This document shows positions 53,898 to 62,875 of a stretch of DNA of 64,000 nt, in pieces (the stretch's first letter is position 1; each line of letters starts with the position of its first letter). The translations under genes were made by a program, and so were the position numbers. Below the pieces are notes generated by a model. That model saw only the letters and a list, made by a program, of their open reading frames with translations. It was not told where the DNA came from and did not search any database. The DNA comes from Bact-08 sp964533215 (GTDB taxonomy: Bacteria; Bacteroidota; Bacteroidia; Bacteroidales; UBA932), in the NCBI GenBank assembly GCA_964533215.1, contig CAZHLJ010000006.1:1-64000 (forward strand). The letters are read 5' to 3'.

Positions 53898-54688
53898 TAA
53901 ATTTTATAAGTCTTTCAAGCGGTAGCAACGGTAACTGCTATTATATTGGAAACGAAAAAGTGTCGATACTGATAGATGTGGGAGTGGGTGTCAGGACTAT
54001 AAAGAAAAGACTTCTGGAGTACAATATTTCAATTGATTCAATAGATCTCGTCCTTGTCACACATGATCATATTGACCATGTAAAACATCTGGGATCATTT
54101 GCCGACAGGTATAAAAAACCGGTTCTTGCCACTTCTGAGCTACACAAATCACTCCTTTACCATCCATGTACCCGAGGATGCCTTGTAGATTGCAGGAGAG
54201 TAATCTCAGATGGAACTCTCTATGATTATAAAGGTGTGGAAATAACTCCTTTCGAAGTACCTCACGATGCAACCGAAACCATGGGATACTACATCGATTT
54301 TTATGGGGAGAGATTTACTTTGATAACCGATGTCGGGCATGTAACCAAAAATGTTATTGAGTATTCAAGAAAAGCCAATCATCTTATTCTTGAGTCAAAT
54401 TATGACTATGGAATGCTGGCAGACGGAAAATATCCGCAGTATTTGATTGACAGGATCAGAAACGGCAAAGGGCATTTATGTAATAACGAGACATCAGTTG
54501 CTCTCAAGGAGATCTATCACGCAGGTCTTAAAAGCCTATTCTTATGTCATCTCAGTGAAAACAACAACACACCGGAACTTGCGTATAATGCAGCTTTTGA
54601 TTCTTTGTCTCAAATTGGTGTGGAAGTCGGTAAGGACTTGGAGTTAAAATGTCTTCCAAGAAGGGAATCATTCCATTACTCGATCTAA
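53894..54688 (+). CDS. MBL-fold metallo-hydrolase (YycJ/WalJ-like)
   Basis: A 264-residue metallo-beta-lactamase-fold protein. The metal motif is LVTHDHIDHVKHL (HxHxDH, near residues 55-67), preceded by SLSSGSNGNCYYIGNEKVSI, the hallmark of the YycJ group, and followed by VPHDATETMGYYI, ITDVGHV and LCHLSENNN supplying further ligands. YycJ-type proteins act in DNA repair or as 5'-3' exonuclease-like nucleases. It is the last gene of the operon and has no obvious role in the salvage pathway. Confidence 0.88.
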   Translation: MINFISLSSGSNGNCYYIGNEKVSILIDVGVGVRTIKKRLLEYNISIDSIDLVLVTHDHIDHVKHLGSFADRYKKPVLATSELHKSLLYHPCTRGCLVDCRRVISDGTLYDYKGVEITPFEVPHDATETMGYYIDFYGERFTLITDVGHVTKNVIEYSRKANHLILESNYDYGMLADGKYPQYLIDRIRNGKGHLCNNETSVALKEIYHAGLKSLFLCHLSENNNTPELAYNAAFDSLSQIGVEVGKDLELKCLPRRESFHYSI

Positions 54689-54732
54689 AATTACATATGA
54701 ATTATGAGAGTAACATGTAATACTCCGGATAT

Positions 54733-54767
54733 TAAAAAAGCTGCCCTTTTGAGGCAGCTTTTTTAAA
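54733..54767. terminator. bidirectional terminator
   Basis: AAAAAAGCTGCC (54734-54745) pairs with GGCAGCTTTTTT (54753-54764). It lies between the ends of the convergent MBL-fold gene and M2 peptidase gene and can serve both. Confidence 0.88.
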
Positions 54768-54782
54768 TTTTGGGAAGACTGG

Positions 54783-56453
54783 TTACTCAACAAATTGCTT
54801 TGCGTAATATTTTGCTGTAAGCTTCTCGCCGGTAGCGCGTTCAATCATTTCGTTCCATTCGTATCTCATGCCTACGTTGAATATGTTTTTGTTCATCCAA
54901 TTGCCTATCTCCTTGTTCCCTACATAACATTCATTTTTATAATCACCTGATTTAGTAATATTGTTAACAATGTAGTAGTGCATTTGAGAGGCAAACAATT
55001 CACCCAATTGATAGTTATGATAGTAACATGGATATAGGGCAATGTGAATCTTGCTGGCCCAGTCTGGAGAGTTTCTATTCTCAGGGCGGTTAAGCATCTG
55101 ATATTTTTCTACAAGATCCCACCAAAGTTTATTCAAATCCTGATCAGGATTCTCATACATGGATTTTTCAAAACGATATACAACCTGAACCCAACGGCTG
55201 AATACCAATTGTTGCAGCTTAGTCGATTTGTAACAATTTTCAGCAATAAGGTCCTTTTCTTCCTGAGATAATCCAAGACACTGCTTCATCCATTCTGGAT
55301 TACGTGAAAGACGGCCAAATATCATTGCCACAGCCTCTGTCGTAAATGTGTGTGCAGCACCTCTCAGGAAGTATGGATTCTGAGGAATATCATGGCCTAA
55401 AGAGTAGCTTCCATGACCAAACTCATGAAGCATTGTTCCCATCCATTGTTCGTTGTCACGGATGTTGCAAAGCACCCTGACATCACCTTCGGAGTTAATG
55501 TCAGTACAATATGCGTGCTGATTCTTTTTAGGTTTTTCGTAAAGATCGCTGTTAGCCATTATTTTACTAACATCTATACCGATGCTTTTGTAAAAATCGA
55601 TAGTCAGTTGTTCCAGATTCTTTCCTTTATAATATTTATTCAAGTCAACAGGATAAAGCTGGGGAGCCTCCTGGAAAAATCTTCCCTGGAAATGCCATGG
55701 CATTAGTTTGTCCGGAGTCACTTTATATCTTAATGCAAATGTAGAATCCATCTCTCCTTTTAGCTTTGCAAAAGCACCTCTTGTAAGGGAGTCCAACTCG
55801 TCAAATAGAGCAGAAATCTCTTCCGGGTTCTGCCCTGACAGCTCTAAGGACATAGCGTGATAGTTACTGAATCCTAATGAGGTGGCAACTTTATTTCTAA
55901 GTTTGACTAACTCTATTACATCTTGGGCAACAAAGGATCCTATATTTTTATGAGCCATCCAGACTTCTTCAAGATCTTTATTGTTCACAGAGGTTTGCAG
56001 TATATCTTCAACTTCGTTGTCAGATATCTCTTTTCCTTTGTATTTTGCTCTGAAAGAAGCATATTTTTGTTCCAGGGCAGATGTTTTGTTTATAATCTCA
56101 TTCAGCAGGGTAGTGTCTGCCTGGTTTGCCAGGTAAGAATTATAAAGAACTGTAAGCTGCCTGCTTAAAAGGGAGTCTTTAACCTTACCTGCCTCTTTGA
56201 TTCTTTTAAGCTCAGCAAAAGTTTCTTTGTTAGAGTAAATCTTGGTGAGAGCAATGTTAGCATCCGAGTATTTTTTAAACTCGACTGTGTCACCTGAAAT
56301 AGTGCCGTTCCAATAAGCCAGATTAGCTTCCATGGCAATAGGTTTTACAGCATTTTCTGTCTGAGTGATGATTTCCTGTAGTTTCATTTCATCTTTATTA
56401 GTGCAACTTAATAACAAAGAGCACATAGCAAAAACCGGAATAATTTTTTTCAT
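54783..56453 (-). CDS. M2-family (ACE-like) zinc metallopeptidase lipoprotein
   Basis: A 556-residue lipoprotein, lipobox LLLSC at Cys17. The zinc site is MLHEFGHGSYSLGHDI (HExxH, near residue 337), with the third ligand Glu in FTTEAVAMIFGRLSRNP about 25 residues on. The N-terminal region (LAYWNGTISGDTVEFKKY) and the late RWVQVVYRFEKSMYENPDQD match peptidase family M2 (angiotensin-converting-enzyme-like dipeptidases) rather than M3. It would release dipeptides outside the cytoplasm. The cyclophilin gene ends 7 bases upstream, so both are one operon. Confidence 0.87.
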   Translation of the reverse strand: MKKIIPVFAMCSLLLSCTNKDEMKLQEIITQTENAVKPIAMEANLAYWNGTISGDTVEFKKYSDANIALTKIYSNKETFAELKRIKEAGKVKDSLLSRQLTVLYNSYLANQADTTLLNEIINKTSALEQKYASFRAKYKGKEISDNEVEDILQTSVNNKDLEEVWMAHKNIGSFVAQDVIELVKLRNKVATSLGFSNYHAMSLELSGQNPEEISALFDELDSLTRGAFAKLKGEMDSTFALRYKVTPDKLMPWHFQGRFFQEAPQLYPVDLNKYYKGKNLEQLTIDFYKSIGIDVSKIMANSDLYEKPKKNQHAYCTDINSEGDVRVLCNIRDNEQWMGTMLHEFGHGSYSLGHDIPQNPYFLRGAAHTFTTEAVAMIFGRLSRNPEWMKQCLGLSQEEKDLIAENCYKSTKLQQLVFSRWVQVVYRFEKSMYENPDQDLNKLWWDLVEKYQMLNRPENRNSPDWASKIHIALYPCYYHNYQLGELFASQMHYYIVNNITKSGDYKNECYVGNKEIGNWMNKNIFNVGMRYEWNEMIERATGEKLTAKYYAKQFVE

Positions 56454-56460
56454 ATTTCTG

Positions 56461-57180
56461 TTAATTGTTGATTTTTTGTCTTTTCTTGAAAACTTTTGTT
56501 GACTTTATCCAAATATCAGTTTTTGGACGATCATTATCATCTGTCTCCATAGCTGAAATTTTATCGACAACCTCCATCCCCTCTGTCACCTCACCAAAAA
56601 CAGTATATTGTGTATCGAGATGTGGTGTTCCTCCCAATGTTTTGTAGATATCCCTTCTTTCCGGGGTGAATTTATATTTGGTATTGATTTTATTATCAGC
56701 ATTTCTGTTATCTATTCTGATTTCAGTTTCATCAAGTTCTTTATCAGTCCTTACCTTGCCCGTAACAATGTAAAACTGGGAAGCAGAAGACTCTCTTTTG
56801 GGATTCTCAAAATCAGACTCTCTTGCAGCGGCTATTACTCCTCTTTTATGAAACAGATTATCATCTATTTCTGCGGGCAATTTATAATCAGGACCGCCAT
56901 TCCCGTAAAGCTTGCCTTGTTCATGAGCTTTACTGTCAGGGTCTCCTGTCTGAATCATAAATTTGTCAATAACACGATGAAATAAGATGTCGTTGTAATA
57001 TTTCGCTTTGCAAAGTTTTATGAAATTATCTCTGTGAATAGGGGTTTTGTTATATAACTTCACTGTTATGTCGCCTGAAGTTGTACAGATTTTTATAAAA
57101 TAACACTTTTCCTTGTTTTCAGCATGTGACACAAAATTAGTGAAAGTGAAAATAAGTGATATCAGTAATAATTTTCTCAT
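56461..57180 (-). CDS. exported cyclophilin-type peptidyl-prolyl isomerase
   Basis: A 239-residue PPIase with signal peptide (cleavage after about VSHA, residue 20). Cyclophilin signatures are KLYNKTPIHRDNFIKLCKA, ILFHRVIDKFMIQTGDPDS, KRGVIAAARES and SASQFYIVTG. It catalyses proline isomerisation during folding in the periplasm. It is the first gene of a two-gene operon with the M2 peptidase. Confidence 0.92.
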   Translation of the reverse strand: MRKLLLISLIFTFTNFVSHAENKEKCYFIKICTTSGDITVKLYNKTPIHRDNFIKLCKAKYYNDILFHRVIDKFMIQTGDPDSKAHEQGKLYGNGGPDYKLPAEIDDNLFHKRGVIAAARESDFENPKRESSASQFYIVTGKVRTDKELDETEIRIDNRNADNKINTKYKFTPERRDIYKTLGGTPHLDTQYTVFGEVTEGMEVVDKISAMETDDNDRPKTDIWIKSTKVFKKRQKINN

Positions 57181-57208
57181 TTTAACACAATATTCTATTG
57201 GTTTAATA

Positions 57209-57216
57209 CAAATTTA
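57209..57216 (-). promoter_or_regulatory. -7 box of the cyclophilin/M2 peptidase operon
   Basis: On the minus strand TAAATTTG is an exact TAnnTTTG match, 29-36 bases before the ATG at 57180. No TTTG at a normal -33 spacing was found. Confidence 0.5.
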
Positions 57217-57229
57217 TCAAAAATAATAT

Positions 57230-57268
57230 AAAAAAGGGTGTCTGAATAATAATCAAACACCCTTTTTG
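57230..57268 (-). terminator. terminator of pckA
   Basis: AAAAAGGGTGT (57231-57241) pairs with ACACCCTTTTT (57257-57267) around a 15-base loop. It lies 28 bases after the pckA stop on the minus strand and just before the cyclophilin promoter. Confidence 0.85.
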
Positions 57269-57295
57269 TAAAATATTGTTATAATTGAACAGAGA

Positions 57296-58888
57296 TTAAA
57301 TCTGAGGACCACATGCAACAAGAGCTTTGGCCGCATCATTGTCGCAATATTGCTCAAAGTTCTTAATATACTTAGCAGCAAGAGATTTAGCCTTTTCTGT
57401 CCACTCTTCCTTGTTTTTATACGTATCGCGAGGATCAAGGATACCTTCAGATACATTATTCAATTTTGCAGGAGCGGTAAGGTTCAAAACTGGAATCTTA
57501 ACAACAGGGGCCTTATCAATGGACCCATCTATTATTGCATCAATGATTGCACGTGTGTCTTTGATTGAGATGCGTTTTCCTGTTCCATTCCAACCTGTGT
57601 TTACAAGATAGGCATTTGCTCCATGTTCATCCATCTTTTTAGCAAGAGTCTGTGCATAAACAGTTGGATGCAAGGTAAGGAATGCCTCTCCAAACGCAGG
57701 GGAGAATGAAGGAACCGGTTCTGTAATTCCACGCTCTGTCCCGGCAAGCTTTGATGTGTACCCGCAAAGGAAATGGTATTGAGCCTGATCTCTGTCCAAA
57801 ATTGAAACCGGAGGTAGAACTCCAAAAGCATCAGCAGATAAGTATATGATTTTCTTGGCATGACCAGCTTTGGATGGGAGTACAATCTTGTTGATATGAT
57901 AGATAGGATATGAAACACGAGTGTTCTCCGTTGTTGATCCATCAGAATAATCCGGTGTTCCATCGGCCATTACAGTCACATTCTCAAGCAGTGCATCACG
58001 TTTGATAGCTCTCCAGATATCCGGCTCATTTTCCTGGCTAAGATTGATTGTCTTTGCATAACAGCCTCCTTCGAAGTTGAACACTCCATGATTATCCCAG
58101 CCATGTTCATCATCACCGATAAGGTAACGTTTAGGATCTGCAGAAAGGGTAGTCTTGCCTGTGCCTGAAAGACCGAAGAATACCGCAACATCTCCCTCCT
58201 TGCCAACATTGGCAGAGCAATGCATCGATGCAATGCCTCTCAATGGAAGGTAATAGTTCATCATTGAGAACATACCCTTCTTCATCTCGCCACCATACCA
58301 TGTTCCTCCAATAATAGACATTCTCTCAGTAAGATTGAACATCACAAATACTTCAGAATTTAGATTCTGCTCTTTCCATTTAGGATTTGTTGTCTTTGAT
58401 GCATTAAGTATCACGAAATCCGGTTCACCAAAATGCTCAAGTTCATATTGTGAAGGACGTATGAACATATTTGTTACGAAGTGAGCCTGCCATGCAACTT
58501 CTACTATAAAACGGACTTTCATTCTGGTATCTTCATTAGTCCCGCAATATCCATCAACAACATAGAGTGTATCCTTATCCGAAAGCTGGCTCTGGGATAA
58601 TGCTTTGCATTCATTCCAAATGTCCGTGCTTACAGGCTTGTTGATTTTTCCGTCCCACCAGATGTTTTTGTCACTGGTTTCATCTTTTACAATGTAGCGG
58701 TCTTTTGGGGAACGTCCTGTGAAAATACCGGTCTTAACACAAACTGCTCCAGTGTTTGTCTGTGTACCCTTTTCAAAACCTTGATTTTTTTCAGAAATTT
58801 CAGCCTGATACATAACCTCATAAGAAGGATTATGTATGATATTTTTGACATTCTTGATGCCATACTTTGTTAAATCTAGATTTGTCAT
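57296..58888 (-). CDS. pckA: phosphoenolpyruvate carboxykinase (ATP)
   Basis: A 530-residue enzyme interconverting oxaloacetate and PEP; in fermentative Bacteroidetes it often runs toward oxaloacetate, gaining ATP on the way to succinate. Motifs: TGIFTGRSPKDRYIVKD near residues 50-66, GGEMKKGMFSMMNYYLP, the P-loop FFGLSGTGKTTLSADPKR, IGDDEHGWDNHGVFNFEGG, and TENTRVSYPI. ATG 58888 (MTNLDLTKYGI) is chosen because it matches the family N-terminus; ATG 58900 and an upstream non-ATG start are possible. Confidence 0.96.
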   Translation of the reverse strand: MTNLDLTKYGIKNVKNIIHNPSYEVMYQAEISEKNQGFEKGTQTNTGAVCVKTGIFTGRSPKDRYIVKDETSDKNIWWDGKINKPVSTDIWNECKALSQSQLSDKDTLYVVDGYCGTNEDTRMKVRFIVEVAWQAHFVTNMFIRPSQYELEHFGEPDFVILNASKTTNPKWKEQNLNSEVFVMFNLTERMSIIGGTWYGGEMKKGMFSMMNYYLPLRGIASMHCSANVGKEGDVAVFFGLSGTGKTTLSADPKRYLIGDDEHGWDNHGVFNFEGGCYAKTINLSQENEPDIWRAIKRDALLENVTVMADGTPDYSDGSTTENTRVSYPIYHINKIVLPSKAGHAKKIIYLSADAFGVLPPVSILDRDQAQYHFLCGYTSKLAGTERGITEPVPSFSPAFGEAFLTLHPTVYAQTLAKKMDEHGANAYLVNTGWNGTGKRISIKDTRAIIDAIIDGSIDKAPVVKIPVLNLTAPAKLNNVSEGILDPRDTYKNKEEWTEKAKSLAAKYIKNFEQYCDNDAAKALVACGPQI

Positions 58889-58987
58889 ATTTAAATTCAT
58901 TAATAAATCTAGTGTAAATTTAGGCATTATTAGGTAATAATAACGCTTATCGCTCAAAAATCTTACCATATAACCCGCATTTATTTC

Positions 58988-58995
58988 TATTTTTG
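58988..58995 (+). promoter_or_regulatory. -7 box of recQ
   Basis: TATTTTTG is an exact TAnnTTTG match, 18-25 bases before the GTG start at 59013, giving a very short leader. No clear -33 TTTG. Confidence 0.5.
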
Positions 58996-59012
58996 TTCAT
59001 TATAGGGCTATC

Positions 59013-60914
59013 GTGAACACACCTCAGGAGATATTAAAATTATACTGGACGTTCGACTCTTTCAGACCAATGCAGGAGGAAATCATTAAATCTGCATTGG
59101 AAGGTAATGACACATTGGCGTTGCTTCCCACAGGCGGGGGCAAGTCCCTTTGTTTCCAGATACCGGCTCTTATCACTGAGGGAATCTGCATAGTGATATC
59201 CCCCCTGATTGCTCTTATGAAGGATCAGATAGAAAACCTTCGCAACAAAGGGATAAAAGCTATCGCTGTCCATTCCGGGATGACTAAAAACGAAATAGAT
59301 ATCGCATTGGACAATGCTATTTATGGAGATTACAAGTTTCTTTATCTATCACCCGAGAGACTTCAGAGCGATATTCTAAAGATTAGGATTGCTCAAATGA
59401 AGATCAGCTATCTGGTTGTGGATGAAGCGCACTGCATTTCTCAGTGGGGATATGATTTCAGACCTAGCTATTTGGCTATTAAGGAAATAAAGCAAATAAC
59501 AGGTGAGATTCCAATAATTGCGTTGACAGCAACAGCCACTCCAATTGTCGCAGATGATATAATGTCACAACTTGGTTTCAGAAAGCCAAATATTATCAGA
59601 TCTGGGTTCGAAAGGCCAAATCTATCCTATGTTGTAAGAAATGTTGAAGATAAAAACGGACAGTTACTTAAAATAGCTCATTCGGTACATGGAACAGGAA
59701 TAATTTATGTGCGGGAGAGAAGGCGGGCAGAAGAGATAGCAGGATTTTTGCAGTCACAAGGGGTTAATGCCGAGGCATATCATGCGGGATTTTCCTCAGA
59801 GGAGAGATCCATCAAGCAGGATGATTGGAAGAGCGGCAAGACCAGGATAATTGTCTCCACCAACGCATTTGGCATGGGTATAGATAAGAGTGACGTCCGG
59901 TTTGTATGTCACTACGATCTTCCTGAATCTATTGAAGCCTATTTTCAAGAGGCTGGAAGGGCAGGAAGAGACGAAAAAAGGGCGTATGCCATTCTATTAT
60001 GGAATGGGAATGATATCCGCAGACTTAAACAGATTCAGAATCTTACTTTCCCTGAGATTGATTATATTAAGGACATATACCAGAAAATATTTATTTATCT
60101 CGGGTATGCATACGGGTCCGGAAAGAATGATGTCATAAAGTTCAACCTTTCGGACTTTTCCCATAAAATGAAACTACATTCGCTATCTGCCTTTCATGCA
60201 ATCAAATATATCCAATCTGAAGGATACTGGAACCTTACGGAAGAGATAGACAATCCTGCCAGGATAATGTTTACCGTGAACAGAGACGAACTTTATAAGG
60301 TTCAGCTGAAAAATTCCTCTCTGGATTCTTTCATAAAAATAATACTACGGATATATACAGGTTTATTTTCGGGTTTTGTTCCTATTGACGAGGAGTATAT
60401 AGCCCGGGTTTCCAGAAACAGCAAGGCATCAATAGCAGCCAACCTGATAATGCTTTCAAGAATGCACGTTATCAACTATATTCCGAGAGTGCGTTCACCA
60501 CTTTTAATACTAAACGAGGAGAGGTTGGATAGCAAAAATCTATTTATCTCTGAGAAAAAGTACGAAGAGAGAAAGAATATATATCAATCAAGGATCGAAG
60601 GCATAATTTCTTATGCATCCGAATCAAGTATTTGCAGATCTGTCCAACTCCTCGATTATTTTGGACAAAAAGAATCCAATGACTGTGGATTTTGTGATGC
60701 CTGCATTGAAAAGCGTAAGCTTAAAGAGGGTAGGAGCTTTGATAGCGAAGTTGAAAGAAGACTTATAGAGATACTTCTCTCAGCTCCGAGATCTCTTCAG
60801 GAAATCTCAGAATTGATTGAAGACGAAAGCAAGACATATATCAATATTCTGCGAGATCTTGTGGATAGGGGTGGTGTCAGGGAAGATGATGAAAAATACT
60901 ATTTACTCAGATAG
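59013..60914 (+). CDS. recQ: RecQ-family ATP-dependent DNA helicase
   Basis: A 633-residue 3'-5' helicase. It opens with the RecQ motif 0 (WTFDSFRPMQEEII), then Walker A LLPTGGGKSLCFQIPAL, DEAH box VVDEAHCISQWGYDFRP, LTATATPIV, and the helicase-C motifs FGMGIDKSDVRFVCHYDLP and QEAGRAGRD. The zinc-binding cysteines are in CRSVQLLDYFG and CGFCDAC (about residues 546-570). An HRDC domain is not seen, so this is a short RecQ. The start is GTG, as no ATG precedes the conserved N-terminus. Its last 12 bases overlap the 3' end of the convergent maf gene. Confidence 0.93.
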   Translation: MNTPQEILKLYWTFDSFRPMQEEIIKSALEGNDTLALLPTGGGKSLCFQIPALITEGICIVISPLIALMKDQIENLRNKGIKAIAVHSGMTKNEIDIALDNAIYGDYKFLYLSPERLQSDILKIRIAQMKISYLVVDEAHCISQWGYDFRPSYLAIKEIKQITGEIPIIALTATATPIVADDIMSQLGFRKPNIIRSGFERPNLSYVVRNVEDKNGQLLKIAHSVHGTGIIYVRERRRAEEIAGFLQSQGVNAEAYHAGFSSEERSIKQDDWKSGKTRIIVSTNAFGMGIDKSDVRFVCHYDLPESIEAYFQEAGRAGRDEKRAYAILLWNGNDIRRLKQIQNLTFPEIDYIKDIYQKIFIYLGYAYGSGKNDVIKFNLSDFSHKMKLHSLSAFHAIKYIQSEGYWNLTEEIDNPARIMFTVNRDELYKVQLKNSSLDSFIKIILRIYTGLFSGFVPIDEEYIARVSRNSKASIAANLIMLSRMHVINYIPRVRSPLLILNEERLDSKNLFISEKKYEERKNIYQSRIEGIISYASESSICRSVQLLDYFGQKESNDCGFCDACIEKRKLKEGRSFDSEVERRLIEILLSAPRSLQEISELIEDESKTYINILRDLVDRGGVREDDEKYYLLR

Positions 60915-61496
60915 AAATTTATCAAGTTCCATATATAGTTGTTGTATTGGAAGCCCCATAACATTAAAATACGAACCCTCTATCCTATGAATGGCAACAT
61001 AGCCTATCCACTCCTGAGCGCCATAAGCCCCAGCCTTGTCATAAGGAGCATAATTATCTATGTAATAATCAATTGCTTCTAGTGTTAAATCGCGAAACCA
61101 TACATTCGTAGTTGCAGTAAAAGAACGACATCCCTTATTGCTTCTAATGCAAACACCAGTCAGAACCTGATGCATGTTTCCAGACAACATCCTGAGGATT
61201 TTAACAGCATCAGCCCGGTCTTTTGGTTTTCCTAGTATTTTATTGTCGCACAAGACCATAGTGTCAGCAGTAATGAGTATTTCGTTATCTTGTAGATTTC
61301 TGTGAAAACCTTTGGACTTCAATTTTGAGAGGTATTCAGGGACCAGCAATACATCTAGAGAATCATCAAAATCTTCAGCAATGTCGCCATTTGTTTCAAT
61401 AACAAAATCCAAGTCAATTCCTTCAAGCAATAATTTGCGACGTGGAGATGAAGAGCCAAGAATCAGCCGATAGCCTTTAAGTTTATCTTTTAACAT
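60903..61496 (-). CDS. maf: Maf-family nucleoside triphosphate pyrophosphatase
   Basis: A 197-residue house-cleaning pyrophosphatase acting on non-canonical or modified nucleotides. Signatures are ILGSSSPRRKLLLEG (residues 13-27), LITADTMVLCDNKILGKPKD, MLSGNMHQVLTGVC and the C-terminal GAYGAQEWIGYVAIHRIEGSY within the last third. ATG 61496 is chosen over a TTG at 61508 because GGAG lies at a good Shine-Dalgarno distance before it. It follows kdsC by 12 bases. Confidence 0.93.
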   Translation of the reverse strand: MLKDKLKGYRLILGSSSPRRKLLLEGIDLDFVIETNGDIAEDFDDSLDVLLVPEYLSKLKSKGFHRNLQDNEILITADTMVLCDNKILGKPKDRADAVKILRMLSGNMHQVLTGVCIRSNKGCRSFTATTNVWFRDLTLEAIDYYIDNYAPYDKAGAYGAQEWIGYVAIHRIEGSYFNVMGLPIQQLYMELDKFLSE

Positions 61497-61508
61497 AACA
61501 CTCTCCAA

Positions 61509-62039
61509 TTATCCGGAATATGCCTCTGGACTTGCTATCCACAGATTGTGTATCTTAAGTGTCTGTTCAATTACATCCCTTACGCATCCCTTCCCCCCTG
61601 GGTATAGAGAGATATATTCACAAACATCCTTAACCTCATTAACTGCATCAGACGGACATGTGGAGAGACCACACTGTTTAAGGATTGCAATATCCGGAAT
61701 ATCATCACCCATAAAGAGAACTTCATCTGGATGTAAATTATGTCTATTGCAGAAATCGATGAAATCAGGTGTCTTATTATGTGAATTCAAATAAATATCA
61801 TTCAAATCTATACCTATTTGTCCAAAACGTTTAACGATGCTCTGAGAGCAACCTCCGGTAATTATTGCTACCGGGAATTTCTGGATGATTGCCATTCTCA
61901 CTGCAAATCCATCCTTTGCATTGTGAGACCTAAGAAGATCTCCACTATCTGTCGCCAGAACCTGACCATCGGTGAACACACCATCAACATCAAATGCAAA
62001 GGCTTGGATTTTAGATAATTTAATTTTATAATTGGACAT
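61509..62039 (-). CDS. kdsC: 3-deoxy-D-manno-octulosonate 8-phosphate phosphatase
   Basis: A 176-residue tetrameric HAD phosphatase that releases KDO for lipid A core synthesis. Motif I is AFDVDGVFTDGQVL, followed by NAKDGFAVRM, motif II AIITGGCSQ, and motif IV VLFMGDDIPDIAILKQCGLS with PSDAVNEVKDVCEYIS. Length and lack of a cap domain fit KdsC. It lies within a minus-strand run with the DUF2520 gene 13 bases upstream and maf downstream. Confidence 0.92.
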   Translation of the reverse strand: MSNYKIKLSKIQAFAFDVDGVFTDGQVLATDSGDLLRSHNAKDGFAVRMAIIQKFPVAIITGGCSQSIVKRFGQIGIDLNDIYLNSHNKTPDFIDFCNRHNLHPDEVLFMGDDIPDIAILKQCGLSTCPSDAVNEVKDVCEYISLYPGGKGCVRDVIEQTLKIHNLWIASPEAYSG

Positions 62040-62052
62040 ATTGATAATATTA

Positions 62053-62874
62053 TTATTTCCTGTTATAACCAGGCTGATTTGCTATCAGCTCAGAAATTCT
62101 TTCGTATACCTCTTTGTGTTCAGGTAGATCACGAAGTAACTCAAGATGTTTTTCCATTGTCTTAAAGTCTCCTCTTTTGGCAGGTCCAGTCTGGACAATA
62201 GAAGGATGCTCATATAAAAATGCTTTTCGAACTGTTTCTATTGCCAAAGGCATAAGGAAAGTCTGATTTGGTTTCGATAGGTCAAATGCAAGGCCTATAA
62301 TGTAATTCACGAAATTGCTTACATACACAGCCGATAAGTGTATCTGCAATCTCTCAGCTGAGTCGGATACTTTATATTCGGAGCCTAGGGAATTTACTAG
62401 ATCTATCAGAACTTTCTCCACCTCTTTGTCAGAAGATTCAATAAAAAAAGGAACAAGCCGGAACTCTACAGGTTTGATTTTGCTCAAGGTCATCAAAGGA
62501 TATAAGACACCATATGCTGAATTTGAGCTCAAAAGATCTATCGGAGATGCACCGCTAGTGTGGAGAAGAATGGTTTTCTTTCCGGATTCATGCAAACTGG
62601 AGGAAAAATCAATCGCCAGCTTTTCGATAGAATCATCAGAAACAGCCATAATGACAACATCAGAGTTGGATAAAAGAGTAAAATCACTTGTTGCAATGGT
62701 CTTCTCAAATATATTGTGGGGATTATTCTCTTTCTTGTTCAGGATATGAGCCAGTTTATCGGCAGAATCCATGTTTCTACCACAGATATATTGAATAGTA
62801 TGGCCTGCTGCCTTGAGGGCAATAGATAACCTATATGCTACATTCCCTGATCCCCAGATAGATATCTTATACAT
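62053..62874 (-). CDS. Rossmann-fold protein with DUF2520 domain
   Basis: A 273-residue putative oxidoreductase. The N-terminal NADP-binding Rossmann motif is ISIWGSGNVAYRLSIALKAAG, followed by DVVIMAVSDDSIEKLA and ILLHTSGASPIDLL. The C-terminal DUF2520 helical domain has LSAVYVSNFVNYIIGLA and TGPAKRGDFKTMEKHL. The fold is related to ProC and F420-dependent reductases; the reaction is unknown. ATG 62874 lies just past the upstream stop; ATG 62895 would overlap that gene by 20 bases and gives seven extra residues, so it is less likely. Confidence 0.87.
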   Translation of the reverse strand: MYKISIWGSGNVAYRLSIALKAAGHTIQYICGRNMDSADKLAHILNKKENNPHNIFEKTIATSDFTLLSNSDVVIMAVSDDSIEKLAIDFSSSLHESGKKTILLHTSGASPIDLLSSNSAYGVLYPLMTLSKIKPVEFRLVPFFIESSDKEVEKVLIDLVNSLGSEYKVSDSAERLQIHLSAVYVSNFVNYIIGLAFDLSKPNQTFLMPLAIETVRKAFLYEHPSIVQTGPAKRGDFKTMEKHLELLRDLPEHKEVYERISELIANQPGYNRK

Positions 62875-62875
62875 T

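Noticed and set aside
57601..57963. 120-codon minus-strand frame within pckA
   Set aside because: It is an alternative frame of a gene with intact PEPCK motifs and has no features of its own.
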